Assembly: GCF_015624485.1 (NCBI RefSeq)
Contig: NZ_CP061378.1
Span: forward strand, 5,208,001-5,272,000
DNA: 64,000 bases
Source: Bradyrhizobium genosp. L
GTDB lineage: Bacteria > Pseudomonadota > Alphaproteobacteria > Rhizobiales > Xanthobacteraceae
Direction of reading: 5' to 3'
The position numbers and the translations under genes are program-made. Position 1 is the first letter of the stretch. Each line of letters opens with the position of its first letter. This document shows positions 43,872 to 52,592 of the stretch, one piece after another. The notes below the pieces were generated by a model that was given only the letters and a program-made list of their open reading frames with translations, ran no database searches and had not been told where the DNA came from.

Positions 43872-46214
43872 TTGTTCAAAGTGGTGCATCCGCTTGCGCG
43901 CCCGCGTTCAGCGTTGACTGGAACGCTCGTTCTGTTTTTGTCCGCGTTCACGCTTTCCGCCTGCATCGTCACCGCCGATCAATCGGTCGAGACCAATCCG
44001 AAGGATCCTCGCGCGCCGGACCTTGTGGAGAAAGTGAATTCGCTCGATCTGCAGCCCCGTCAGACTACGGATACGCCGGCAGGCAGCCTGCGCCAGCAGA
44101 GCGCATCACGGCCTGCGATCTTTCTCTCCGACGGCACGCCCACCGGCGGCGAGCTCGCGGAGCGCGACGGCGGCGGCAATGGCTACGATCTGAATTTCGA
44201 GAACGCGCCGGTCGCGACCGTGGCAAAGGTCATCCTCGGTGACGTATTGCAGGTCGGCTACACCATCGATCCGCGGGTGCAGGGCACCATCACCCTGGCC
44301 TCGGTCCGTCCTGTCCCGAAACAGGACGCGATCTACGTGCTGGAGAATGCGCTGAAGATGTCCGGCATCGCGCTGGTGCGCGATCGCACCGGCAGCTACC
44401 GCCTGCTTCCGTCGGCGGAGGCGGGCCCCGGCGGCATCGACCGCAGCGCCACGGCCGAAGCCGGCCAGGGCGTCAGCGTGGTGCCGCTGCGCTATGTCTC
44501 GGCACAGACGATGTTCAAGCTGCTCGACGGCTTCGGCGTCAAGGCGACCACGCTGCGGCCCGACAATGGCCGCAACACGCTGCTGGTCACCGGCAGCGGC
44601 TCCGATCGCGCCGCGGCGATCGACACCATCATGAGCTTCGACGCCGACTGGATGCGCGGCCAATCGGTCGGCATCTTCCCGGTGCGCAACTCCTCGCCGG
44701 AGCCGCTGGTCGCCGAGCTCGAGAAAATCATGGATTCCGGCGAGGGCGGGCTCAGCACCGGCGTGGTCAAGTTCCAGGCGATCAACCGCCTCAATGCCGT
44801 TCTCGTGGTGAGCCAGAAGCCGGACTATCTCAAGCGCGCCGGCACCTGGATCGCGCGGCTCGACCGCTCCGACACCGAGGCGGTGAACCTGAAGTCCTAT
44901 CCGCTGCGCTACGGCAATGCCAAGGTCGTGGTCGGCATGCTCAACGAGATGTTGGTGGCGCCCGGCAACAACGGGTCTTCCAACCTGCTCGATAACGGCA
45001 CCAGCCAGATCGCGCCGGGCTCCGGCCTGACATCGTCTTCATCCTCGTCTTCGTCCGGCTCCGGCCCGATCGCCTCGCTAAGCGCGATGCCGACCGCAGC
45101 TGCCGGCGCCTCGACGCCGGTCACCGGTGTCGGCGGCGCGTCGCTGAACGCGCGCCCGGCACCTTCGACCAGCGCCGACCAGTCGCTCTCGAACGCGTCA
45201 CAGTCCGGCGGCAGGGGTGCCTCCGGGCCGAGCTTCCTGCCCAATGTCCGCATCACCGCCGACATCACCAACAACGCGGTGCTGGTCTATGCCAACGCGG
45301 AGTCGCAGCGCATCGTCGAGCAGACCATCCGGCAGATCGACCGGCCGCAGCGCCAGATCGCGATCGAGGCGACGATCGCCGAGGTCACGCTCAACAACGA
45401 CCTGAACTACGGCGTGCAGTTCTTCCTGGCGAGCCAGAAGGGTTCGGTCGTCAACACGATCTCGAGCGGCGGCGGCGGCACTAACAGCGTCGATCCGCCG
45501 AGCAACGCGGTCAACGCGGCGGCCGGCGCGTTGATGGGGCGGGTGCTGCCCGGCTTCAATCTGCTGGTCGGCTCGGAGAATTCGCCGCGCGTCATCCTCG
45601 ATGCGCTGCACGGCGTCACCGACGTCAAGGTGCTGTCCAATCCCTCGCTTGTCGTGCTCGACAACCAGGCCGCCACCTTGCAGGTCGGCGACCAGGTGCC
45701 CTACTCGACCGGCACCGCGACGGTGTTGACTGCCAACAACACCGTGGTCAACACCATCGACTACAAGAACACCGGCATCATCCTGCGCGTGCTGCCGCGC
45801 GCCAACGCCAACGGCAACATCGTGCTCGACATCGAGCAGGAGATCTCCAGCGTCTCCAATGCCGGCGCCAACGGCCTGACGCCGACCATCTCGCAGCGCC
45901 GGGTCAAGAGCTCGATCGCGGTGACGTCAGGCCAGACCGTGCTGCTCGCCGGCCTGATCAGCGAGAGCGAGACCAAGGGCAAGCAGGGCATTCCGGTGCT
46001 CGACCAGATTCCCGGCATGGGCGATGCGTTCTCGCACCAGACCAACAACCGCAAGCGCACCGAACTGATCCTGTTCATCCGCCCGACCCTGATCAAGGAC
46101 GGCGTCGATGCGCATGTCATCGCCGAGGAGATGCGCAGCAAGATGAACAGCCGCCTGGTCGGCACCAGCAACGCCGTGGTCGTGACGACCCCGCCCGGCG
46201 TGCCGCCGCGGTAG
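43872..46214 (+). CDS. gspD: Type II secretion secretin GspD (lipoprotein)
   Basis: A 780-residue outer-membrane secretin. A signal sequence ends in lipobox LSAC (Cys near residue 31), so the protein is probably lipidated. N-domains include YDLNFENAPVATVAKVILGD (N0) and VSVVPLRYVSAQTMFKLLDG. A Ser-rich, repetitive insert (about 385-450) separates N2 and N3. The C-terminal secretin domain has VKVLSNPSLVVLDNQAATL, VGDQVPYSTGTAT and LLAGLISESETKGKQGIPVL. The start is TTG 43872 with AGG 7 bases upstream; GTG 43881 and 43884 are possible. No pilotin gene is visible. Confidence 0.92.
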   Translation: MFKVVHPLARPRSALTGTLVLFLSAFTLSACIVTADQSVETNPKDPRAPDLVEKVNSLDLQPRQTTDTPAGSLRQQSASRPAIFLSDGTPTGGELAERDGGGNGYDLNFENAPVATVAKVILGDVLQVGYTIDPRVQGTITLASVRPVPKQDAIYVLENALKMSGIALVRDRTGSYRLLPSAEAGPGGIDRSATAEAGQGVSVVPLRYVSAQTMFKLLDGFGVKATTLRPDNGRNTLLVTGSGSDRAAAIDTIMSFDADWMRGQSVGIFPVRNSSPEPLVAELEKIMDSGEGGLSTGVVKFQAINRLNAVLVVSQKPDYLKRAGTWIARLDRSDTEAVNLKSYPLRYGNAKVVVGMLNEMLVAPGNNGSSNLLDNGTSQIAPGSGLTSSSSSSSSGSGPIASLSAMPTAAAGASTPVTGVGGASLNARPAPSTSADQSLSNASQSGGRGASGPSFLPNVRITADITNNAVLVYANAESQRIVEQTIRQIDRPQRQIAIEATIAEVTLNNDLNYGVQFFLASQKGSVVNTISSGGGGTNSVDPPSNAVNAAAGALMGRVLPGFNLLVGSENSPRVILDALHGVTDVKVLSNPSLVVLDNQAATLQVGDQVPYSTGTATVLTANNTVVNTIDYKNTGIILRVLPRANANGNIVLDIEQEISSVSNAGANGLTPTISQRRVKSSIAVTSGQTVLLAGLISESETKGKQGIPVLDQIPGMGDAFSHQTNNRKRTELILFIRPTLIKDGVDAHVIAEEMRSKMNSRLVGTSNAVVVTTPPGVPPR

Positions 46215-46238
46215 CGGGGAAACGACGCGCTGCGGGGA

Positions 46239-46691
46239 TCAATCCAGCACTCGTTCCATGAGGATGGTGCGCTCGTCACCATGATAGCTGTCGCGCACGG
46301 CCTGGAAGCCAAGCCGCGCGTAAAAGGCTTCGGCGGTGACCGAAGACGGCACCGCCAGTTTGGAGATATTTCTTTCGCGCGCCGTACTCTCGACCTTGTC
46401 CATCAGCAACTTGCCGACCCCCCGGGCCTGGACATCCGGCGCAACGAACACCGAACGGACCACGTCTCCGTCGAGGCTTGCGGTCCCGACCACGCGGCCA
46501 TCGATCTCGGCGATAAACACGGTCCGCCTGCCGATCAGCTCCCGCACGGCGCTTGGACTGAAGCTGCGCTCGACCCGCTCGATGATCTCGGCCGTGTAAT
46601 CCTGCGCATTGGTTTCGCGCAGCGCACGCAGGATGACCGCGCTGATTGCATCGGCGTCGTCATCAAGCGCAGGGCGGATCGTGCAGTGCAT
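46239..46691 (-). CDS. GNAT-family N-acetyltransferase
   Basis: A 150-residue acetyltransferase. The fold is visible as VVGTASLDGDVVRSVFVAPDVQARGVGKLLMDKVE (strand 4, acetyl-CoA loop Q-A-R-G-V-G-K) and AEAFYARLGFQAVRD (terminal strand). ATG 46691 is chosen, giving MHCTIRPAL; ATG 46712 adds seven residues. It is convergent with gspD, 24 bases past its stop. Substrate unknown. Confidence 0.85.
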   Translation of the reverse strand: MHCTIRPALDDDADAISAVILRALRETNAQDYTAEIIERVERSFSPSAVRELIGRRTVFIAEIDGRVVGTASLDGDVVRSVFVAPDVQARGVGKLLMDKVESTARERNISKLAVPSSVTAEAFYARLGFQAVRDSYHGDERTILMERVLD

Positions 46692-46747
46692 TGCTCGGCT
46701 CCACCCGATCAAAATGGTCCGCAGTCACGACGGCAAGTCTTCGCCCC

Positions 46748-47308
46748 TCAATGCTCCCGCACCGGCGCCCATTCCAGCGCGCGCAGCCGCGCTTGGGCGA
46801 TCTCGCCGCGCGACATCTTGCTGGTGACGGCGTCGCGGATGCGCTGGCGCGCGTCGCGCGCGCTCGGCGGCGCCGCGGCGACCGAGAGGTTGAGCCATTT
46901 GCTGGCCTCGACGATGTCGCGTGGCACGCCCTGCCCGCGGTCGTAGAGCAGGCCGAGCGAGTATTGCGCCAGGCTGTCGCCCTGCGTGGCGGCGCGGCGA
47001 TACCACATCGCGGCTTCGGTGTAGTTCTGCGGCACGCCGTGGCCGGTCTCGAACAGGAAGCCGAGATAGGTCTGCGCCACCGGATTGCCGTACTCGGCGA
47101 GTGGAATGAAGATCTGCGACGCGCGCTGATAATCCTGCCGCTTGGCGGCCGCGACGCCCTGGCCCAGCGACTGCGCCGACGCCGGCGCGACGATCGAGAT
47201 GCCCAGCATGACGGCCGCGAAAACCAGCGCGGCAAGCAGCGCGCCGCGCGTCCGCTTGCGGGAAACCTGGTCGTCACATTCGCAACCGCCGCGATCCGCA
47301 TTCATCAT
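46748..47308 (-). CDS. Secreted Sel1-repeat (SEL1-like TPR) protein
   Basis: A 186-residue protein. An N-terminal hydrophobic segment (LLAALVFAAVMLGISIVAPA) ending in ASAQS looks like a signal peptide. Two or three Sel1-like repeats follow: AEYGNPVAQTYLGFLFETG and ATQGDSLAQYSLGLLYDRG with the expected A..G...A...L.......G pattern. Such proteins mediate protein-protein interaction in the periplasm; no specific partner is evident. In-frame ATGs are at 47308 and 47305. Confidence 0.82.
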   Translation of the reverse strand: MMNADRGGCECDDQVSRKRTRGALLAALVFAAVMLGISIVAPASAQSLGQGVAAAKRQDYQRASQIFIPLAEYGNPVAQTYLGFLFETGHGVPQNYTEAAMWYRRAATQGDSLAQYSLGLLYDRGQGVPRDIVEASKWLNLSVAAAPPSARDARQRIRDAVTSKMSRGEIAQARLRALEWAPVREH

Positions 47309-47638
47309 GTTGCCCTGCCCGCTCTCTGCCGGGCGAGACTATTCTGCCGCAGCGAGGGAATCCATAGCCGGACGCGCTGGAAATCATTCGACGCAAGCCG
47401 GCAGGAACTCGCCTGCGATAACGACGTCACAGCGCTGTCATTCTCGATCGACGAGCACTCCTGCCTCTGGTGATGACACTGAGCTTGCCGAACAGAGGCA
47501 GTGTCGTCCCGGCGAAGGCCGGGACCCAACCACGAATGCTTATTGTTGCGCGCGCTGGGGCCACAGCTCACTTCAACAACACAACCCTGTGGCAATGGGT
47601 CCCGGCCTTCGCCGGGACGACACTGGAAAGAGCCTGCC
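47309..47638. repeat. Intergenic region with a paired REP-like palindrome
   Basis: Two copies of a hairpin-forming unit, GTCGTCCCGGCGAAGGCC... at 47503-47528 and its reverse complement at 47597-47621, face each other across about 70 bases. Each unit folds on CCCGGC-GAAG-GCCGGG. The whole resembles a mobile REP doublet. The remaining bases (47309-47500) show no gene I can support. Confidence 0.7.
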
Positions 47639-48553
47639 CTACACCGCCCGCGCGACGACGACGCGGCTGCCGCCGGCGGGCCAGCGGAATCCGGCCAGGG
47701 TCATCCGCACCTCGGCGCGCAGGATCGCCGTCAGGATGCGGTTGACGAGTGGGCTCGGAGCGAATTCATGCTCTTCCTGATTGGCCGCCTTGCTCTTCTG
47801 CAGCAGGCGGCTGACCGCCATCAGCGGCAGCAGCAGCGCCGTGTAGGAGGACGAGAAAACGATCTCGAAGCCGTTGCGGCGCAGCTTGTCCTCGAGCTCG
47901 CCACGGCGGTAGCGGCGCTGGTGGTGGCCGATGTCGTCGGCGGCGCTCCACAGCCAGGGATGCTGCGGCACCGCGACGATGATGCCGCCGCCGGCGCAAG
48001 TCGCCGCGCGCAACCCGCGCAGCACCGCCTCGTCTTCGGCGATGTGCTCGATCACGTCGAAGGCGCCGGTGAGATCGAACACGCCGACGGCCGGAATGTC
48101 GCGCGCGTCCATCTGCACGAATTCGACCCCTTCGGGCAGCCGCTGCCTCGCATGAGCCAGGCCCGACGGGTGCAGCTCGGAGCCGACCAGGCGCTGCCAG
48201 CGGCGCGCGCCGGCCAGCGCGCCCAGCACCATGCCGGTGCCGCAGCCGATCTCGATGAAACGGCGGGCCTGGGGAAAAAATTTTCCGGCCAGGCCGGTGA
48301 TCAGCTCGCCGCGCGGCACGAACCAGAAGTGCCCGGCCTCCACCCTGGCGAGCACCGCAAAGCCCTTGGGATCGACGCCGGAGACGGTATCGGCAAGGTC
48401 GGGGGCGAACATCGGGATGCCGTCGTCCTGCGCGACCACGGCGCCGCAGGCGGAGCAGCGCCATCCAGGCGGCCACAGCGGCGCGCCGTCGGCCACCGCC
48501 TCGACCGCGCTGCAGGCAAGGCAGCGCCGGCCCGATCCCTCCGGCAGGCTCAT
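47639..48553 (-). CDS. SAM-dependent methyltransferase with N-terminal zinc ribbon
   Basis: A 304-residue protein. The first 40 residues carry RRCLACSA and WRCSACGA, a four-Cys zinc-ribbon pattern. The methyltransferase core is RRFIEIGCGTGMVLGALA, VGSELHPSGLAHAR, VEFVQMDARDIP and FDVIEHIAEDE; it continues with a YRRGELEDKLRRNGFEIV helix-strand and a short hydrophobic segment (SSSYTALLLPLMAVSRLL) that may touch the membrane. Proteins of this layout commonly occur in glycan clusters. Substrate unknown. Confidence 0.82.
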   Translation of the reverse strand: MSLPEGSGRRCLACSAVEAVADGAPLWPPGWRCSACGAVVAQDDGIPMFAPDLADTVSGVDPKGFAVLARVEAGHFWFVPRGELITGLAGKFFPQARRFIEIGCGTGMVLGALAGARRWQRLVGSELHPSGLAHARQRLPEGVEFVQMDARDIPAVGVFDLTGAFDVIEHIAEDEAVLRGLRAATCAGGGIIVAVPQHPWLWSAADDIGHHQRRYRRGELEDKLRRNGFEIVFSSSYTALLLPLMAVSRLLQKSKAANQEEHEFAPSPLVNRILTAILRAEVRMTLAGFRWPAGGSRVVVARAV

Positions 48554-48739
48554 GCGGAACGTGGGGCAGGCCGGCCGGGACCGAACCGATCGAGGATTAT
48601 GCGTGCTTTCGGCATAGAGCGACTATAAACACTTGCCCAAGCCGTGGCCAGCAACCCTCACCGGCTGGCAATCCCCGCGGCGTTCCCTGGTGCCCGATCC
48701 GGGTGCGACACCGATTTTGACGGTCAGAAGAGTGGCACG

Positions 48740-49435
48740 TTGCGCGTCAGCATCATCCAGTCCTGCTACATCCCCTGGAAGGGCTTCTTCGACCTGATCG
48801 GGCAATGCGACCAATATGTCGTGTTCGACAGCGCGCAATACGCCAAGCGGCACTGGCACAACCGCAACCGCATCAAGACCGCCAACGGGCTCGCCTGGCT
48901 GACCATCCCGGTGGTCACCAAGGGGCGCTTCGAGCAGCCGATCGACGAGGTCGAGATCGAGAAGCCGTGGGCCGAGAAGCATTGGCGCGCGATCGAGCTC
49001 GCCTACCGCCCCGCCCCCTTCTTCGACCAGTTCGCGCCGACGCTGCGGACCTTCTACGAACGGGCCGATGCGGAAACCAGGCTCACTAATGTCAACGAGC
49101 TGTTCCTGCGCGGGCTGGCTGAACTGCTCGGCCTCACCACCCGCATTGTCCGCGACAGCGCCTATCCGGCTGACGGGACCAAGACGACGCGGCTGAAGAC
49201 CATCGCCAGCGCGGCCGGCGCCGATCGCTATCTCAGCGGCCCCTCCGCCCGAGATTATCTCGACGAAGCCGAGCTCGCCGACGCGGGAATCGCGACCGAA
49301 TGGATGGGTTACGAAGGGTACCGCGAATATAACCAGCTTCATGGCGGCTTCGAGCACGCCGTCAGCGTGATCGACCTGCTGCTCAACACCGGTCCGGAGG
49401 CGCCGCGCTACCTGCGTCGCGGAGCCGCACCATGA
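48740..49435 (+). CDS. WbqC-like family protein
   Basis: A 231-residue protein of the WbqC family, usually found in O-antigen loci and of uncertain reaction. Hallmarks are VSIIQSCYIPWKGFFDLIG at the N-terminus, VFDSAQYAKRHWHNRNRIK, WLTIPV and the C-terminal YREYNQLHGGFEHAVSVID. Family members start just before the VSIIQ strand, so the in-frame TTG at 48740 is the likely start; the longer frame from 48644 adds an unrelated stretch. Followed closely by a strong hairpin at 49460-49485. Confidence 0.82.
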   Translation: MRVSIIQSCYIPWKGFFDLIGQCDQYVVFDSAQYAKRHWHNRNRIKTANGLAWLTIPVVTKGRFEQPIDEVEIEKPWAEKHWRAIELAYRPAPFFDQFAPTLRTFYERADAETRLTNVNELFLRGLAELLGLTTRIVRDSAYPADGTKTTRLKTIASAAGADRYLSGPSARDYLDEAELADAGIATEWMGYEGYREYNQLHGGFEHAVSVIDLLLNTGPEAPRYLRRGAAP

Positions 49436-49459
49436 GCACAGCGATCGTCCCAAGACGCA

Positions 49460-49485
49460 AACCCCGGGCGCTGGCGCCCGGGGTT
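49460..49485. terminator. Hairpin between convergent genes, probable bidirectional terminator
   Basis: AACCCCGGGCGC and GCGCCCGGGGTT form a perfect 12-base-pair stem. It lies between the stops of the WbqC-like gene (49435) and the beta-helix gene (49510). The T-tracts are poor, so termination is inferred from position and stem strength. Confidence 0.65.
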
Positions 49486-49509
49486 CCGTCCGTCATGAGA
49501 TCGATTGCC

Positions 49510-50385
49510 CTACTGCTGCGCAGCGGTGTTGAAGGCGCCGACCGCCGCGTTGCCGACCAGCCGGTTGGTGCCGAAGCTGGTCGGCGTGCCGGCATAGGCC
49601 GCCGTCGTGTTGAAGTTGATGTCGGAATCCGCCACGCGGATGCCGCCGCCGTTGACGCCCGTCGCATTGCTGTTTATCGCGCTGCTGTTCACCGTGATCT
49701 GCGATCCGGTGTCGCCGGTGACGCCGGTGCCGTTGTTGCTCAGATCGCTGCGTTCGACCGTGACGTTGTTGCCGGTGGCGGCCGCAAGCCCGAATGCGTT
49801 GTTGTACGAATACAGGCCTTCGACCGTCGCATTGTTGGTCGCCGCACCAGCGACAGAAACGCCGGCGCCGCCGTTGAGCGAGACCAGAGTATTTTTGACG
49901 TACAATTTGCCGCCGGCGTTGGTGCGCGCGTCGAGGATGCCTTGCTGGGTGAACTGGGTCACGACGCAATCCTCGATCGATACCGATCCGGCGGTATTGA
50001 TCTTGACACCAACCAGGCCGGTCCCGATGCCCTGGATCTGGAGATTGCGGAGCACGACCTTGTCCGCCGCGCCGGCGCTGATGTTGAGGCCGTTGGTGCC
50101 GGACACCAGCACGGAGCCGAACACCTCATGGCAGTTGATGGTGATCGACTTTGTGATGGTCAGCGCGCCGAACCCGCCGGGATCGAGGCAATTGATCTCG
50201 CCCGCGGCGGCGGTCTTGGAGATCGCGCCGGCAAACGTCTTGCAGGGTGCGGTGCGACTGCATGGGTTGGCGTCGTCACCCACGCCGGAGACCCAGGTTC
50301 GGGTCGCCTGGGCATGGGCCGGGGCGGCAGCGAGAAGCGGTAGGAACAGGCCAGTGATCAATGTGAGCAAGGCTAAGCGGCGCAT
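49510..50385 (-). CDS. Secreted right-handed beta-helix protein
   Basis: A 291-residue exported protein. The signal peptide MRRLALLTLITGLFLPLLAAAPAHA (cleavage before QAT) is clear, and ATG 50385 has GGAGGG upstream. The mature protein begins RTWVSGVGDDANPCSRTAPC, then shows repeating short strands typical of pectate-lyase-like beta-helices: VVLRNLQIQGIGTGLVGVKI, VSIEDCVVTQ, VTVERSDLSNN and ITVNSSAINSN. The Cys residues near the start suggest a disulfide. Catalytic residues are not obvious, and a structural or adhesive role is as likely as carbohydrate lysis. Confidence 0.78.
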   Translation of the reverse strand: MRRLALLTLITGLFLPLLAAAPAHAQATRTWVSGVGDDANPCSRTAPCKTFAGAISKTAAAGEINCLDPGGFGALTITKSITINCHEVFGSVLVSGTNGLNISAGAADKVVLRNLQIQGIGTGLVGVKINTAGSVSIEDCVVTQFTQQGILDARTNAGGKLYVKNTLVSLNGGAGVSVAGAATNNATVEGLYSYNNAFGLAAATGNNVTVERSDLSNNGTGVTGDTGSQITVNSSAINSNATGVNGGGIRVADSDINFNTTAAYAGTPTSFGTNRLVGNAAVGAFNTAAQQ

Positions 50386-50885
50386 AATCGAACCCTCCAG
50401 TTGAAAAATGAACGTAATATTCACTCGTCCCAAAAGTCTGCGTCCCGGCATCGAAGGACCCGTACTGCAAAACCAGAAATGGGCATTGCAGCCGATAACT
50501 GAACGACAAAGTCTCGGGAGTCCACTGAACCGACCCCGTTCGCGTGAAGACGAACCCAGCCCAGTTAACCATTATGTCCGAGTATTGCGGGTTTGGTTCA
50601 AGCAGAATCGCATCGCGCGCGAGGATCCTCCGCGCCACAACTCGCGAGCGTCATCTGCGTGTTTCATATCTTTCATTCAACCTTCAAGAGCGTCCGACGC
50701 CGGGTAACTTTCTTGCGCGGGGGTCCCTGGCCCCATAGAATTCGGCGTTCCGAGGCGGGAAACCGGCTCCGTGCGGACCCGGGCAGCTTGCTGGGACCAA
50801 TCCGGAATGGCATCAACGGCGCTACGGACGCCGGTTTGCCGGCCAAATCGGCCACGACGAGTGCCGATCCATCCAGGACCCGCGT
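50386..50885. other. Intergenic region, no gene supported
   Basis: Holds the divergent promoters of the beta-helix gene and the GT2 gene. At 50516-50556 the minus strand carries TCTTCACGCGAAC, shared with the repeat in gspI (39780-39800), suggesting a remnant of the same dispersed element. Frames here (for example 50276-50638 minus) have atypical composition and overlap the beta-helix gene. I see no further structure. Confidence 0.5.
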
Positions 50886-51860
50886 GTGAAACTCTCCATT
50901 GTAACAACCCTGTATCGGTCGGCGACCACGGTCGAGGCGTTCTACCAGCGGGCCATGACCGCGGCGGAAGCGATCTTTCCGGAGATCGAGCTGATCATGG
51001 TCAATGACGGGTCCCCCGACGACAGCCTGGCGCGCGCTCTGGCGCTCCAGAAAAAGGATCCGCGCATCGTGGTGGTCGACCTGGCGCGCAACTTCGGACA
51101 TCACAAGGCGATGATGACCGGCCTCGCCTACGCCGCCGGCGACCTCGTCTTCCTGATCGACAGCGACCTCGAGGAAAAGCCCGAAGATCTTGCGGCCCTG
51201 CACCAGCGCTTTGCGAAGGGCGACTGCGACGTGGTGTTCGGGGCGCTGCCGACGCGGCGCGGCGGCTTCTTCGAGCGACTGCCGGGCGCCCTGTTCTTCA
51301 CCCTGCTCGACTTCCTCAGCGACCATCCGATCCCTCGCAACATCCTGACCTCGCGCCTGATGACCAGGCAGTATGTCCAGGCGCTGCTGCGGCACCGCGA
51401 CCGCGCATTTTCGATCTCGCATCTCTGGCAAGTGACCGGGTTTCGGCAACAGGCCATCGCGCTCGAGAAGCTCTCGGCCTCGCCGACCAGCTATTCGCTG
51501 CGGCATCGCGTCGAGATGGCGATCCGCGACATCACCACGACGTCGAGCAAGCTGCTCTACCTGATCTTCTATGTCGGCGCCTCGATCTTCGGACTTTCGA
51601 TTGCCGTGATCCTGTTCGTGCTGTGGCGCTATTTCGCGATCGGCATTGCGGTCAGCGGTTTCACCTCCGTCATCATCTCGATCTGGTTCCTCGGCGGCCT
51701 GATCACCCTTATCCTCGGTATTCTCGGAATCTATATCGCCAACATCCTGGCTGAGACGAAGCGCAGGCCATACACGATCGTGCGCAAGGCCTACCGCAGC
51801 GACGCGCCGGCGATTGTGCCCCTCCCCCGTCAGGATCAACCGGAAGGGAGCGTCCGGTGA
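50886..51860 (+). CDS. GT2 glycosyltransferase, polyprenyl-phosphate type
   Basis: A 324-residue glycosyltransferase with a GT-A domain and two C-terminal transmembrane helices. KLSIVTTLYRSATTVEAFY starts the fold, IELIMVNDGSPDDSL and LVFLIDSDLEEKPED (DxD-like) bind the nucleotide sugar, and NFGHHKAMMTGLAYAAGD is typical of the DPM1/GtrB-like subgroup. The helices (YLIFYVGASIFGLSIAVIL and GFTSVIISIWFLGGLITLIL) suggest transfer to undecaprenyl phosphate. The start is GTG 50886. Its stop overlaps the next methyltransferase gene. Confidence 0.87.
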   Translation: MKLSIVTTLYRSATTVEAFYQRAMTAAEAIFPEIELIMVNDGSPDDSLARALALQKKDPRIVVVDLARNFGHHKAMMTGLAYAAGDLVFLIDSDLEEKPEDLAALHQRFAKGDCDVVFGALPTRRGGFFERLPGALFFTLLDFLSDHPIPRNILTSRLMTRQYVQALLRHRDRAFSISHLWQVTGFRQQAIALEKLSASPTSYSLRHRVEMAIRDITTTSSKLLYLIFYVGASIFGLSIAVILFVLWRYFAIGIAVSGFTSVIISIWFLGGLITLILGILGIYIANILAETKRRPYTIVRKAYRSDAPAIVPLPRQDQPEGSVR

Positions 51861-52498
51861 CGGAAGGCACCCACCCCGAGATCCTGCAACAGGTGGCGGT
51901 GTATTACGCCTCGCGGCTCGCGCAGCACGGGCCGACCCCGCAGGGGGTCGATTGGAACGGCCGGAGCTCGCACGAGCTGCGCCACCGCCAGTTTCTGCGC
52001 CTGCTCGACGACGCGCCGAATGGATCGCTGATCGATCTCGGCTGCGGCTTCGGCGACTTCTGGCGTTTCCTGCGCGACGCCGGCTACGAGGGAGCCTTCA
52101 CCGGCTACGACGTCGCGGCGAGCATGATCGACAAGGCGCGGGAGCTATATGGCGAAAACGAGCGCTGCCGATGGCGCGTCGGGGCCGAGCCGGCGGAGCC
52201 GGCCGATTTCGCCGTTGCGAGCGGCATCTTCAACGTCAAGGGCGCGGTCGCGGCGGAGCGCTGGGCCGGCTATGTCAGCGACACGATCGACGTTCTCGCC
52301 CGCGCCGGGCGGCGCGGCTTCGCCTTCAACATGCTGAGCCTCTCGAGCGATCCCGAGCGGCGGCGAGCGGATCTGTACTATGGCGACCCGGTCGCGATAC
52401 TCCGCGATTGCCTGGCGCGCTTCGGCCGGTCCGTCGCCCTGCTTCAGGACTACGGATTGTATGAATTCACCGTCATCGTGAGGCACCCCGGCGTTTGA
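51857..52498 (+). CDS. SAM-dependent methyltransferase
   Basis: A 213-residue class I methyltransferase. Motif I is SLIDLGCGFGDFWRFLRDA, followed by FTGYDVAASMIDKAREL and FAVASGIFNVKGAV. Starts with GTG at 51857, overlapping the GT2 stop as GTGA, so it is coupled. The small size suggests a single-domain O- or C-methyltransferase acting on a sugar intermediate. Confidence 0.83.
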   Translation: MTEGTHPEILQQVAVYYASRLAQHGPTPQGVDWNGRSSHELRHRQFLRLLDDAPNGSLIDLGCGFGDFWRFLRDAGYEGAFTGYDVAASMIDKARELYGENERCRWRVGAEPAEPADFAVASGIFNVKGAVAAERWAGYVSDTIDVLARAGRRGFAFNMLSLSSDPERRRADLYYGDPVAILRDCLARFGRSVALLQDYGLYEFTVIVRHPGV

Positions 52499-52592
52499 TT
52501 TGAGCACCTCATTCAGTTACGGATGAGACCGGATTGCGCCTACTACCCGAATTCACTGACCTAGCAACGCCCATGTTCAAGCTGGATTTTCG

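Noticed and set aside
50276..50638. Open frame of 120 codons upstream of the beta-helix gene
   Set aside because: It overlaps the signal-peptide region of the beta-helix gene in another frame and has no recognisable features.
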